Shown here piece by piece: positions 1 through 6,748 of a DNA stretch of 8,955 bases. The stretch is from a bacterium (GTDB taxonomy: Bacteria > Tectomicrobia > Entotheonellia > Entotheonellales > Entotheonellaceae). A program made the position numbers and the translations under genes. A model generated the notes under the pieces. It ran no database searches and was not told the origin of the DNA. It saw nothing but the letters and a program-made list of their open reading frames with translations. Position 1 is the stretch's first letter. Every line of letters begins with the position of its first letter. The DNA is taken from assembly GCA_027294925.1 (NCBI GenBank), contig JAPULM010000534.1, positions 1 through 8,955 of the forward strand, written 5' to 3'.

Positions 1-1923
1 CTCGAAAAAGAAAAAGATTACCAACTTGACGAGAAGGCCCATACGGTGACGCTCAAGGAAGAGGGAATTGTGCGATGTGAGTCGCTTCTTGGGGTCGACA
101 ATATTTACGAAAATACGCAAATCGACGTGATTCATCACATCAATCAAGCGCTCAGGGCACACGTGCTCTTCAAGCGCGATGTGGATTACATGGTCAAAGA
201 CGGTAAGGTCGTCATTGTGGATGAATTCACCGGCCGTCTCATGCCGGGGCGCCGTTACAGCGATGGGCTACATCAAGCCTTAGAAGCCAAAGAGCATGTC
301 AAAGTGGCTAACGAGAACCAGACCTTAGCCTCAATCACCTTCCAGAATTACTTTCGTATGTATGACAAGTTGTCTGGCATGACAGGCACAGCAGATACGG
401 AAGCAGCGGAATTTCATCAGATTTACAAGCTGGAAGTCGTCATCATTCCCCCCAACCGTACGCTGATTCGAACTGAGCACCCCGACGTCATTTATCGCAC
501 CGAACGAGAAAAATTTCACGCTGTTATAGATGAGATCAAGGCACTCCATCAGCAAGGACGCCCGGTTTTAGTCGGTACCATATCTATTGAAAAATCCGAG
601 CAGCTCAGCGCCATGCTCAAACGCCAAGGCCTTCCTCACAACATTCTCAACGCCAAGAACCACGAACGAGAAGCCGAAATCATTGCCCAGGCTGGCAGCA
701 AAGGTGGGGTAACCATCTCCACCAACATGGCCGGGCGCGGAACTGATATTTTGTTAGGCGGTAACCCGGAATTCTTAGCTCGAAAAGCATGTAAGCTCGG
801 CGCCAGTGACCCAGATTACCAGCAGCAGCTGGAGAAAGCGCGAGCCCGATGCGCGGTCGAGCATGATGAAGTCGTCGCCCCAGGCGGACTGCACATTATT
901 GGCACCGAACGGCACGAGGCCCGACGTATAGACAATCAGCTGCGTGGCCGTGCCGGACGGCAAGGTGATCCCGGATCATCCCGCTTTTATCTCTCGTTGG
1001 AAGATGATCTGTTGCGAATTTTTGGCTCAGAACGTATTTCAGGGCTGATGGGAAAAATGGGTATGGAAGAAGGGCAGCCAATCGAACACGCAATGATTAC
1101 CAAAGCCATTGAAAATGCCCAACGCAAGGTTGAAGCGCACAACTTTGATATCCGCAAACACCTCCTTGAATACGACGATGTCATGACCAAACAGCGCGAG
1201 GTGCTTTACAGTCAGCGCCGCGAAGTGCTGGAGACGGATGACATGCACGAGATCGTGCGGGAAATGTACCTGGATGTATTCGAATCTCTTTTTAACACTC
1301 ATATACCTACCGAGGCTTATGCGGACGACTGGGATCTTGAGGACCTCGCAGAGGCTTTACTGCGTGATTTCGGGCTTCAAGTTCCCCTCACCCCAGAACA
1401 TGTTGCCAATTTGCATCGAGACACCCTATTTGAACAACTGCGCAATCATCTCGAAACGAGCTACACGGAAAAGATACAAGAGGTTGGTTCCGAATCATTT
1501 CAGGCTTTAGAGCGCTGGGTCATGCTTCATTTCATCGACAGGCATTGGAAAGATCATCTGCTCGGCATGGATCACTTAAAAGAAGGTATTGGGCTGCGAG
1601 GTTACGGCCAAAAGAATCCGCTCAACGAGTACAAGCGGGAGGGGTTCGACATGTTCGTTGAGATGATGGAGCGTATCAAAACCGATGTGGTTAGCGTCCT
1701 ATTCAAAGCGGAGCGCATGCCTGACGATGATTCCTCGCCAATGCGACAAGCTAGCCGTACTTCTAGAGCGATTGCTCACCGCGGCGGCCTACCAGATCTG
1801 CCTAAAGAAAGCGGTGGGGAAGCGACGATAGCTACCGTACGTCGACAGGGGGAAAAAGTGGGACGCAACGCACCCTGTCCTTGTGGCAGCGGCAAAAAAT
1901 TTAAGAAATGTTGCGGAGCCTAG
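1..1923 (+). CDS. secA: Protein translocase ATPase SecA, C-terminal ~640 residues (5' partial)
   Basis: SecA is the cytoplasmic ATPase that pushes unfolded preproteins through SecYEG. The reading frame is open from base 1, where it encodes LEKEKDYQLDEKAHTV, so the gene enters from the left; roughly the first 270 residues (nucleotide-binding domain 1 with Walker A) are outside the window. Visible signatures in order are: DEFTGR (220-237), GMTGTA (376-393), the VLVGTISIEKSE segment of the second nucleotide-binding domain (about 568-603), NMAGRGTDI (724-750), the arginine-finger region QLRGRAGRQGDPGSS (about 940-985), the helical scaffold/IRA region with HLLEYDDVMTKQRE (about 1160-1200), and RHWKDHLLGMDHLKEGI (about 1540-1590). 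After a variable linker it ends in a SEC-C zinc motif with cysteines at 1876, 1882, 1909 and 1912 (CxCx8CC), which in the family binds Zn and contacts SecB or ribosomes. It stops at TAG 1921. The gene converges on the neighbouring - strand run, so it is not part of that operon. Confidence 0.98.
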   Translation, partial: LEKEKDYQLDEKAHTVTLKEEGIVRCESLLGVDNIYENTQIDVIHHINQALRAHVLFKRDVDYMVKDGKVVIVDEFTGRLMPGRRYSDGLHQALEAKEHVKVANENQTLASITFQNYFRMYDKLSGMTGTADTEAAEFHQIYKLEVVIIPPNRTLIRTEHPDVIYRTEREKFHAVIDEIKALHQQGRPVLVGTISIEKSEQLSAMLKRQGLPHNILNAKNHEREAEIIAQAGSKGGVTISTNMAGRGTDILLGGNPEFLARKACKLGASDPDYQQQLEKARARCAVEHDEVVAPGGLHIIGTERHEARRIDNQLRGRAGRQGDPGSSRFYLSLEDDLLRIFGSERISGLMGKMGMEEGQPIEHAMITKAIENAQRKVEAHNFDIRKHLLEYDDVMTKQREVLYSQRREVLETDDMHEIVREMYLDVFESLFNTHIPTEAYADDWDLEDLAEALLRDFGLQVPLTPEHVANLHRDTLFEQLRNHLETSYTEKIQEVGSESFQALERWVMLHFIDRHWKDHLLGMDHLKEGIGLRGYGQKNPLNEYKREGFDMFVEMMERIKTDVVSVLFKAERMPDDDSSPMRQASRTSRAIAHRGGLPDLPKESGGEATIATVRRQGEKVGRNAPCPCGSGKKFKKCCGA

Positions 1924-2047
1924 CCCTGCAAATCGCAATTATCCCGCCAAACTGGTAGGATAGAAGCCGCTGATCATGAAAACAATCTGATGTTTGGAAC
2001 CACTCAAGGACTTCTGCCCGGCTTACGAGTTCTAATGACGTGTCTGC

Positions 2048-2665
2048 TCATTTTTTGTTACTGACAAAAACAACATCCCACAAATCGATTTTGTTCACTG
2101 AATATTTCCGCTCGATCTGCAGATTTGTACGTTGCATGAGATCTTCAAGGCACAAATCGGAATGCCAACCAATCTTTGTGCACAGTGGGGCCAGCCATTT
2201 TTCCACCTGAGCGATGAGACGATTTTCGCTCTGAAAATGATTGATGATCACAATCCGTCCTTCCGGCTTGCTAACGCGTCTGATTTCCGACAGGAAACGT
2301 ATGGGGTCAGACACAACACTAATCACAAACGCTGCAACAACGTAGTCGAAAACATTATCCGCAAAGCCCAGACGCTCGGCATCCATTTCCATTAGCGTCA
2401 CATGCCTCAATTGCTCCCGGCGCACCTTTCTCTGCGCCTCTTGTATCATCTCGCTCAAGAGGTCCACCGCAACGACGTCAGCATGTCCTGGATAAATCGG
2501 CAGAGAAATCCCCGTACCAACCCCAACATCAAGCACCCGGTGACCCGGTGGAATATTCAATGATTGGATAACGTGCTTGTGGCGCGGGTAAAGCCAGCGC
2601 TTAAAAATAACGTCATAGACTCGAGAATATCGGGCATAAATTCTCTTAATCTGTGCCGTCTGCAT
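2048..2665 (-). CDS. Class I SAM-dependent methyltransferase, Rhodobacter-PmtA type (probable phosphatidylethanolamine N-methyltransferase)
   Basis: This is a 205-residue soluble Rossmann-fold methyltransferase. An N-terminal YARYSRVYDVIF segment (residues 10-21) precedes SAM motif I VLDVGVGTGISLPIYP (44-59), the acidic residue D68 in VAVDLL, an MDAERLGF segment (94-101) and GRIVIINHF (136-144). The GVGTGISLPIYP and IVIINHF elements are characteristic, from memory, of the Rhodobacter-type PmtA family, which methylates phosphatidylethanolamine at the cytoplasmic membrane on the way to phosphatidylcholine. UbiE-like and other small-molecule methyltransferases share the core, so the substrate is an inference. 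The ATG is preceded by AAGGGGAT about seven bases upstream, a good ribosome binding site. It is the last gene of the - strand run and lies 118 bases downstream of a second methyltransferase from a different phospholipid methyltransferase family. Its stop (TGA, 2048-2050) faces the secA stop, and no clear terminator hairpin was seen between them. Confidence 0.8.
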   Translation of the reverse strand: MQTAQIKRIYARYSRVYDVIFKRWLYPRHKHVIQSLNIPPGHRVLDVGVGTGISLPIYPGHADVVAVDLLSEMIQEAQRKVRREQLRHVTLMEMDAERLGFADNVFDYVVAAFVISVVSDPIRFLSEIRRVSKPEGRIVIINHFQSENRLIAQVEKWLAPLCTKIGWHSDLCLEDLMQRTNLQIERKYSVNKIDLWDVVFVSNKK

Positions 2666-2783
2666 AAATCAATCCCCTTCTTACTCAGCACCTCCAGGTC
2701 GTCCGTCAGCGACAAATTTCACCTGCGGCCGTGTCAAAAACCTCATGCGACAAAAAAAAGCAAGCGTATTTGCGCCGGTTAAA

Positions 2784-3362
2784 TCACCGACAGCATCTGT
2801 AGACAAAGGCAGGTGGGAGGCTGAGCCAGCTAACCTGACTTTTTTGAACGTCTGAGAATCTCCGATGTAATTTGGTCTTAAACCGTTTTGCCTCGGGCAA
2901 TAAAAATCCCGTTAAATAAGCAAATGTAACGAACTGTCCTTGGGGGCTCAGCACCTCCAACGTAGCATCCAGATAAATGTTCTGGCTCTTTCCTGTAATC
3001 AACGCCCAAGGAAGTCCAGAGATAACGGCATCAACCTGATCGACGCCTTCTTCTTTACAAATGTCCTGCACGCGTGCAACGCTATCTTGGTACACCCGGA
3101 GGCTCGGAAAACGCTGCCTCAACATCTGAGCAAAAACGGGATTAATCTCAATGACAAAAAACTTAGCGCCCGGCCGCATACATGACAGAATATGGTCAGT
3201 AAAGACACCCGTACCAGGACCATATTCTATAATAACGTTGGCGTTTTTCCAGTCAATCCATTCTAGCATTCTATGCCGCAGACTATTAGAGCTTGATGCA
3301 ACAGCCCCGACTGCGTTAGGATTCGTTATAAATTCAGACAAAAATTTCGGGGCCCAGTTCAT
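2784..3362 (-). CDS. COG3963-type phospholipid N-methyltransferase-like protein
   Basis: The product is a 192-residue SAM-dependent methyltransferase-like protein. It opens with MNWAPKFLSEFITNPNAVGA, followed by VASSSNSL. The FLxxFIxNPxAVGAVxxSS pattern is typical of COG3963, the Sinorhizobium/Agrobacterium PmtA-like group related in fold to KsgA. SAM motif I is VIIEYGPGTGVFT (43-55), the acidic residue of motif II is in VIEINP (70-75), and SGLPW (115-119) takes the place of the motif IV NPPY. Known members methylate phosphatidylethanolamine; others in the group are uncharacterised. The frame stays open further upstream to 3533, but that would overlap the ATP-grasp gene, and the family similarity begins exactly at the ATG at 3360-3362, so that start is chosen; its ribosome binding site (AAAAAAGAACG) is weak. 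It starts 77 bases after the ATP-grasp stop and ends 118 bases before the PmtA-type gene. Phosphatidylcholine synthesis is the most likely role; activity on another amine lipid is possible. Confidence 0.72.
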   Translation of the reverse strand: MNWAPKFLSEFITNPNAVGAVASSSNSLRHRMLEWIDWKNANVIIEYGPGTGVFTDHILSCMRPGAKFFVIEINPVFAQMLRQRFPSLRVYQDSVARVQDICKEEGVDQVDAVISGLPWALITGKSQNIYLDATLEVLSPQGQFVTFAYLTGFLLPEAKRFKTKLHRRFSDVQKSQVSWLSLPPAFVYRCCR

Positions 3363-3394
3363 TGCCACGTTCTTTTTTCTGAAACCATAAAAAC

Positions 3395-3421
3395 TGTATA
3401 CTCCCACAAGGTACCGTACAA
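3395..3421 (-). promoter_or_regulatory. Candidate weak sigma-70-like promoter before the methyltransferase pair
   Basis: Read on the - strand, TTGTAC (3421-3416) and TATACA (3400-3395) are 15 bases apart, which is short of the usual 16-18. They lie in the 77-base gap between the ATP-grasp gene and the COG3963-type gene, and would put a transcript start about 25 bases before that ATG. The boxes are good but the spacing is poor. This could let the two methyltransferases be expressed apart from the upstream genes, or could be chance. Confidence 0.22.
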
Positions 3422-3439
3422 AGGCACATTCACAAGATT

Positions 3440-4531
3440 TCAAATTCCATAGCGTTGGCATGCCGCGTCGAGAATCGTACGTATTAGCGTCGTATACGCC
3501 ATTCCAGCTGCCAGCGCGGAGCGCGGCAGCCAATAGGTCGGATCAATGCCCGCGATCGGATTCAATTCAAGTACTTGAGGCACACCGTCATCCCCGACCC
3601 GCATATCAATCCGCCCCCAATCACGACATTCAAGGGCTAAGTATGCCTGCTGGGCCGTATTCTGCAACGCAGCAGTCAAATCAGAAGAAATGCGCGCAGG
3701 ACATACTGAGGTCGTTAAGGAAATCGGGATTGCTAACTCCTCGCCATCTTCCGTTTGGATAAGACTATACTCTTGGTTACTGCTAAATCGATATTGCGGT
3801 GGCTCCGATAGCCGCTTCCCCCGCTCACGCGCAATCATCAAGATCACCGCATCATCAGGCTGAAACAGCGTGATATTTCGAGGACCTCGAAATAAAACCT
3901 CGATTACCGGCAAAGGACAGGGCGGCGTATTGCCTAATACGGGTACAGTAAATTCTCGACCATCAATAAACTGCTCGACAATCACCGCTTGCGCATACCT
4001 TTCAGTAAGAAATCCAACCCGCTCGGCAAGTGCCTGAGGTGTCTCCACAACAGACGCGTATGAGAGCCCCATACTTGACCCTTCATGCAGCAACTTCACA
4101 ATGAGAGGATAGCTGAGCGTGTTGGCAAGAGTCTCATGCGGCCCGGACATGACTTGAAATGCCGGGGTTGGAATGTCGTAATACGACAAAATCTCTTTGG
4201 TCTTTGCTTTGTGTAAACATAGGGCAAGTGTTAAAGGTCTTGATCCGGTGTAGGGAATCCCAAGCATCTCCAGTATCGCTGGAATTTGTGCTTCACGGTC
4301 CTCTCCACGGATACCCTCAGCGATGTTAAATACGAAATCAATTCCCCCCTTGTGCAACCGCTCATAAGCCTCATCGTCGGCTTCGATGAGCACCACATCA
4401 TGTCCCTGAGTTGCGATGGCGTCCCGTAATGTATTGATTGTTTGCGGGCTGTCATATTCCGCCGTTCGGTCGAGTAACTCATCCCTGAGCATCATGCGGG
4501 GAATACTGTTGTATACCAATGCGATCTTCAG
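3440..4531 (-). CDS. ATP-grasp ligase, divergent D-alanine-D-alanine ligase-like
   Basis: This is an ATP-dependent carboxylate-amine ligase of the Ddl-like ATP-grasp group, about 363 residues from the chosen start. The N-terminal Rossmann strand is KIALVYN (2-8). GEDREAQIPAILEMLGIPYT (76-95) matches the Ddl GEDGxxQGxLExLGIPYTGS region, and HKAKTKEIL (107-115) the DKxxTKxxL segment. EGSSMGLS (150-157) is the ATP-binding serine loop, EQFIDGREFTVPVLG (186-200) the central sheet, DWGRID (304-309) the catalytic-arginine strand, and ELNPIAGIDPTYWLP (322-336) the metal-binding strand and acceptor loop. The last differs from the Ddl NTxPGMTxxSLxP consensus: the Ser-Leu that holds the acceptor D-alanine reads Tyr-Trp, and the DYEAKY omega-loop motif is not recognisable. 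A function other than cell-wall D-Ala-D-Ala synthesis is therefore likely; the substrate is unknown. Start: the frame is open to a GTG at 4570, but GGAGG (4541-4537) sits five bases before a CTG at 4531-4529, where family similarity begins. The gene overlaps the upstream cysteine-cluster gene by 53 bases. Confidence 0.8.
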   Translation of the reverse strand: MKIALVYNSIPRMMLRDELLDRTAEYDSPQTINTLRDAIATQGHDVVLIEADDEAYERLHKGGIDFVFNIAEGIRGEDREAQIPAILEMLGIPYTGSRPLTLALCLHKAKTKEILSYYDIPTPAFQVMSGPHETLANTLSYPLIVKLLHEGSSMGLSYASVVETPQALAERVGFLTERYAQAVIVEQFIDGREFTVPVLGNTPPCPLPVIEVLFRGPRNITLFQPDDAVILMIARERGKRLSEPPQYRFSSNQEYSLIQTEDGEELAIPISLTTSVCPARISSDLTAALQNTAQQAYLALECRDWGRIDMRVGDDGVPQVLELNPIAGIDPTYWLPRSALAAGMAYTTLIRTILDAACQRYGI

Positions 4532-5366
4532 AACGACCTCCAGCAGTCTGATTATGATACTGGCAAGCACACGCCGTTAAGGCATCGAACCATTCCTGGC
4601 CAAACACGTGTATCAATTCATTTTGAAAACTTTGGTAGATATATGGAGAACCCGGAATCGGCTCAGTCAAGCATCTTTTTTTCACGTAGCTTTCGGATTC
4701 TTCCGTAAAATGCCTGGTTTCTTCTGTATGTACAGTTAAGAAAAACTTTCCCGTATACAATGGCACCAATGCCAAGGGCCAAAACCAACAATCTGCCGGT
4801 TTAACATCCAAATATGAAACACCAGACTGTACCGCATAGGCGTGAATCGCACAGCGTACGTACCCACGTACGCCATCATGATGGAGGGTACGAAAAATAC
4901 ACTGATCACCCCAAATCGTGTGTAATTTGGCGAAATCCAGCTCCTGCTCGCCTTCACTCCCCCTTGCCACGCGCGCACTTTCGGCAAAAGTTTCATGTTT
5001 ATGATCCGAACCCTTCTGCCGTAAAGCGTCTTTAACAATAAACTGCCCTTCCTGACTCATATGCGGAATGATCCCTTCAAGATGATCAGTAATCTGCTGA
5101 CGCTCATCTTGCGACACAAAAACAATGGGGCCGCGGCAACAATCGCCGTATGCGGCGACCTCATTGTAAAACGTTAAACCATAGTCATCCAGGGTATTGG
5201 GCAACGCTTTTGTCGACAGACAATGCGCCCCATCACAGGCATAGTTACGGAGAAGAATATTCTTCACATCAATGATGATCTCTCCAATAACAACGGTATC
5301 AACCTGCTTAATATAATGGATAACTGGCGTCTTTTCGAACAATCCTCGCAGCTTTTGACGGAACAT
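4479..5366 (-). CDS. DUF3109-like cysteine-cluster protein (putative metal or Fe-S binding)
   Basis: The product is a 295-residue soluble protein of unknown function with ten cysteines. The order of landmarks fits the DUF3109 family as I recall it: VIGEIIIDVKNILLRNYACD (26-45), a first cluster made of C44, C49, C76 and C77, then CIF (C156), CAIHAYAVQSGVSYLDVKPADCWFWP (start and end; C172 and C193), C232, and a C-terminal ELIHVFGQEWFDAL (250-263). Families with CxxxxC...CC clusters (DUF3109, YkgJ) are thought to bind zinc or iron, but no reaction is established. In ordinary members the first cluster is compact, about CxxxxCxxxCC; here some 26 residues separate C49 from C76. C266 and C268 form an extra pair near the tail. 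There is no signal peptide or membrane segment, so it is cytoplasmic. The ATG follows GGGAG seven to eight bases upstream. Its 3' end overlaps the ATP-grasp start, suggesting paired expression. The family call rests on pattern memory. Confidence 0.62.
   Translation of the reverse strand: MFRQKLRGLFEKTPVIHYIKQVDTVVIGEIIIDVKNILLRNYACDGAHCLSTKALPNTLDDYGLTFYNEVAAYGDCCRGPIVFVSQDERQQITDHLEGIIPHMSQEGQFIVKDALRQKGSDHKHETFAESARVARGSEGEQELDFAKLHTIWGDQCIFRTLHHDGVRGYVRCAIHAYAVQSGVSYLDVKPADCWFWPLALVPLYTGKFFLTVHTEETRHFTEESESYVKKRCLTEPIPGSPYIYQSFQNELIHVFGQEWFDALTACACQYHNQTAGGRSEDRIGIQQYSPHDAQG
4537..4541 (-). promoter_or_regulatory. Shine-Dalgarno GGAGG pointing to a CTG start
   Basis: On the - strand a perfect GGAGG lies inside the 3' end of the cysteine-cluster gene. 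Five bases separate it from CTG (4531-4529), whose product would begin (M)KIALVYNS, exactly where Ddl-like proteins begin. No ATG or GTG lies at that spacing. The first in-frame ATGs (4495 and 4492) have no ribosome binding site and would delete the first beta strand. The site therefore argues for a rare CTG start and for coupling to translation of the upstream gene. Confidence 0.5.
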
Positions 5367-5433
5367 CAGCTTTCTCCCTGAACTCTATATGCCCCTATCA
5401 CAACCCGGTAAGCCAAGGCTGAGTGATTGAGGG

Positions 5434-6318
5434 TCAGTTGGGTAAAAAACGAACCGTGATGAGGCCCCATTGCTCGACCTGCGGTTCGTACAGAGGCAAA
5501 GGCGTGAAACGCCATCCCTCAAGATAGCGGATAGCAGCCGCTTCAAGAACAGTATCGCCCTTACGCTCAGGTACAATGCGGCCAACCACACCATCGGGAC
5601 GCACCCAGAATTTGAGCGTGATTTCACTCTCTATTTCTACATGCACTTTAGGAGAAGATGGACGAGACAATGGCTCGCGTTTTGCGACAGGCCCCTGGAT
5701 GCCAAAGCGCTGCTGCGAGGCAGGAGAAGGAACGACAGCCGGAAGAATTGCGGGCAATACTTGCGTAACCTGCTGGAGGTCTGGCTCCGGCAAACCTAAA
5801 CGGCTCGGTGCTTGCTTGTCGCCAATACGGGCCTCGCCCCAACCGACAAGTTTATCTTTGCCGACTAACACACCAGGCAGCAACAAAGATTGCTCCAGAA
5901 TTGCCGATACGATGTCGGGCACCTCTAGCGGGGTCGGCGACAGAGATAACGCTGCTTCTTCCGACGCGCTATGAGCGGGCAACTGGAGCGCAGGCAATGT
6001 AAATTGGGCTGCTAGACCTGCACTCATTTTCTCAACCGCACCGTTGATACGTGAGATATCCGGAGGAACGATCTTGGTCGCATCATAGCTCGGAACATCT
6101 GCCGAGGCAAGGGAGGCAGCTTCGATCGCAGTAGGTTGTTGCAAAGGAGGTGGTTGCATAGCTGGGGGCAGCGGAATCTCTAACTCAACAAGTTCTGTCT
6201 CAGTGGCAGTATCAGCCACAGGCTGATACTGCGAGGAGAAACCAGGCGTAAAGAAAAATAAACCGGTATGCAAAATGAGTGAAAGACAGCATCCACCTAG
6301 TAAATTGAACTGTTTCAT
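5434..6318 (-). CDS. TonB-family energy transducer protein
   Basis: This 294-residue protein has the three-part TonB build. A short basic start MKQF precedes one membrane helix (about 5-24) with an internal histidine (H17, in LILHTGLFFF), the counterpart of the conserved TonB transmembrane His. A proline-rich stretch, EIPLPPAMQPPPLQQP (about 47-62), follows, then a long low-complexity periplasmic linker (about 65-220). The C-terminal TonB domain (about 226-294) contains ITLKFWVRPDGVVGRIVPE and YLEGWRFTPLPLYEP. TonB carries energy from ExbB/ExbD across the periplasm to outer-membrane receptors. A TolA-like role is possible, but the C-terminal domain reads as TonB. The ATG at 6318 is chosen, eight bases after the exbD stop; a GTG at 6327 overlapping that stop would add three residues. 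Neither has a strong ribosome binding site, so translational coupling to exbD is likely. No TonB-dependent receptor is present in the window. Confidence 0.88.
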   Translation of the reverse strand: MKQFNLLGGCCLSLILHTGLFFFTPGFSSQYQPVADTATETELVELEIPLPPAMQPPPLQQPTAIEAASLASADVPSYDATKIVPPDISRINGAVEKMSAGLAAQFTLPALQLPAHSASEEAALSLSPTPLEVPDIVSAILEQSLLLPGVLVGKDKLVGWGEARIGDKQAPSRLGLPEPDLQQVTQVLPAILPAVVPSPASQQRFGIQGPVAKREPLSRPSSPKVHVEIESEITLKFWVRPDGVVGRIVPERKGDTVLEAAAIRYLEGWRFTPLPLYEPQVEQWGLITVRFLPN

Positions 6319-6326
6319 ACAAAACA

Positions 6327-6740
6327 CTAAGGCTGGGAGATTTGCTTCGGCGCCGTAGCAATAGCCAAGCGCGCAATACCCATACTTTTAGCCATATCCA
6401 TGACCTCAACGACACGACCATGCAGGGCATTCTTATCTGCCTTGATTACCACGCGCAAACCCGGCTGTTTCTGTTGTGCTTGCTGTAAGGCCGCCTGCAA
6501 CGTTGCTAAATCGACCCGTTCATCTTGATAGTATACGGCACCATTTTTCATAATGATGACAACTTTATCCGTATCGCGAGTCTGCTGTACCGAAAGCCCC
6601 TTAGGCAAATCAACTTTAATGCCAGGGGCTAGTACAAAAGTTGTGGTTAACATAAAAAAAATGACTAACATAAGCACCACGTCAATCAGCGGTGTCATAT
6701 CCAGACTAACACGTCGCGGCCGACCAGTGGTGAATTGCAT
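6327..6740 (-). CDS. exbD: Biopolymer transport protein ExbD/TolR
   Basis: ExbD (137 residues) is the small single-span subunit of the proton-driven ExbB-ExbD motor. A short cytoplasmic N-terminus with RPRRVSLDMTPLID leads into the membrane helix (about 16-37). D20, in PLIDVVLMLVIFF, is the proton-carrying aspartate equivalent to Asp25 of E. coli ExbD. After the helix come IKVDLPKG (41-48) and the periplasmic domain with a strand-rich region around VVIIMKNGAVYYQDERVDL, and VVIKADKNALHGRVVEVMDM (97-116), the usual IxADxxxxxxxVVxVMD pattern. Length is normal for the family. It begins eight bases after the exbB stop and its stop is eight bases before the tonB ATG, so the three are almost certainly co-translated. 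A TolR assignment is possible, but the TonB neighbour favours ExbD. Confidence 0.94.
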   Translation of the reverse strand: MQFTTGRPRRVSLDMTPLIDVVLMLVIFFMLTTTFVLAPGIKVDLPKGLSVQQTRDTDKVVIIMKNGAVYYQDERVDLATLQAALQQAQQKQPGLRVVIKADKNALHGRVVEVMDMAKSMGIARLAIATAPKQISQP

Positions 6741-6748
6741 GAGTCATC

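Noticed and set aside
1238..1510. 90-residue + strand frame inside secA, and similar frames opposite the TonB, TPR and ATP-grasp genes
   Set aside because: These lie wholly within strongly supported genes in other frames and show no recognisable protein features.
1924..2047. Convergent gap between secA and the PmtA-type gene, checked for a bidirectional terminator or small RNA
   Set aside because: Only a five-base AAACA/TGTTT inverted repeat (about 1980-1995) was found, with no GC-rich stem or T run, and no small gene with a ribosome binding site.
2752..2773. Possible terminator between the two methyltransferases: GCAA/TTGC stem followed by eight T on the - strand
   Set aside because: The stem is only four base pairs and cannot be extended, so it is too weak to call.
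3363..3533. 57-residue N-terminal extension of the COG3963-type methyltransferase, open from 3533
   Set aside because: It would overlap the ATP-grasp coding region by about 94 bases, and family similarity starts at the internal ATG at 3362.
5411..5420. AGCCAAGGCT inverted repeat in the gap between tonB and the cysteine-cluster gene
   Set aside because: Four base pairs around a two-base loop is not a credible hairpin or operator, and no T run follows on the - strand.
6319..6327. GTG start at 6327 for the TonB-family gene
   Set aside because: It overlaps the exbD stop and is possible, but the ATG nine bases further on gives the usual short basic N-terminus before the membrane helix; the difference is only three residues.
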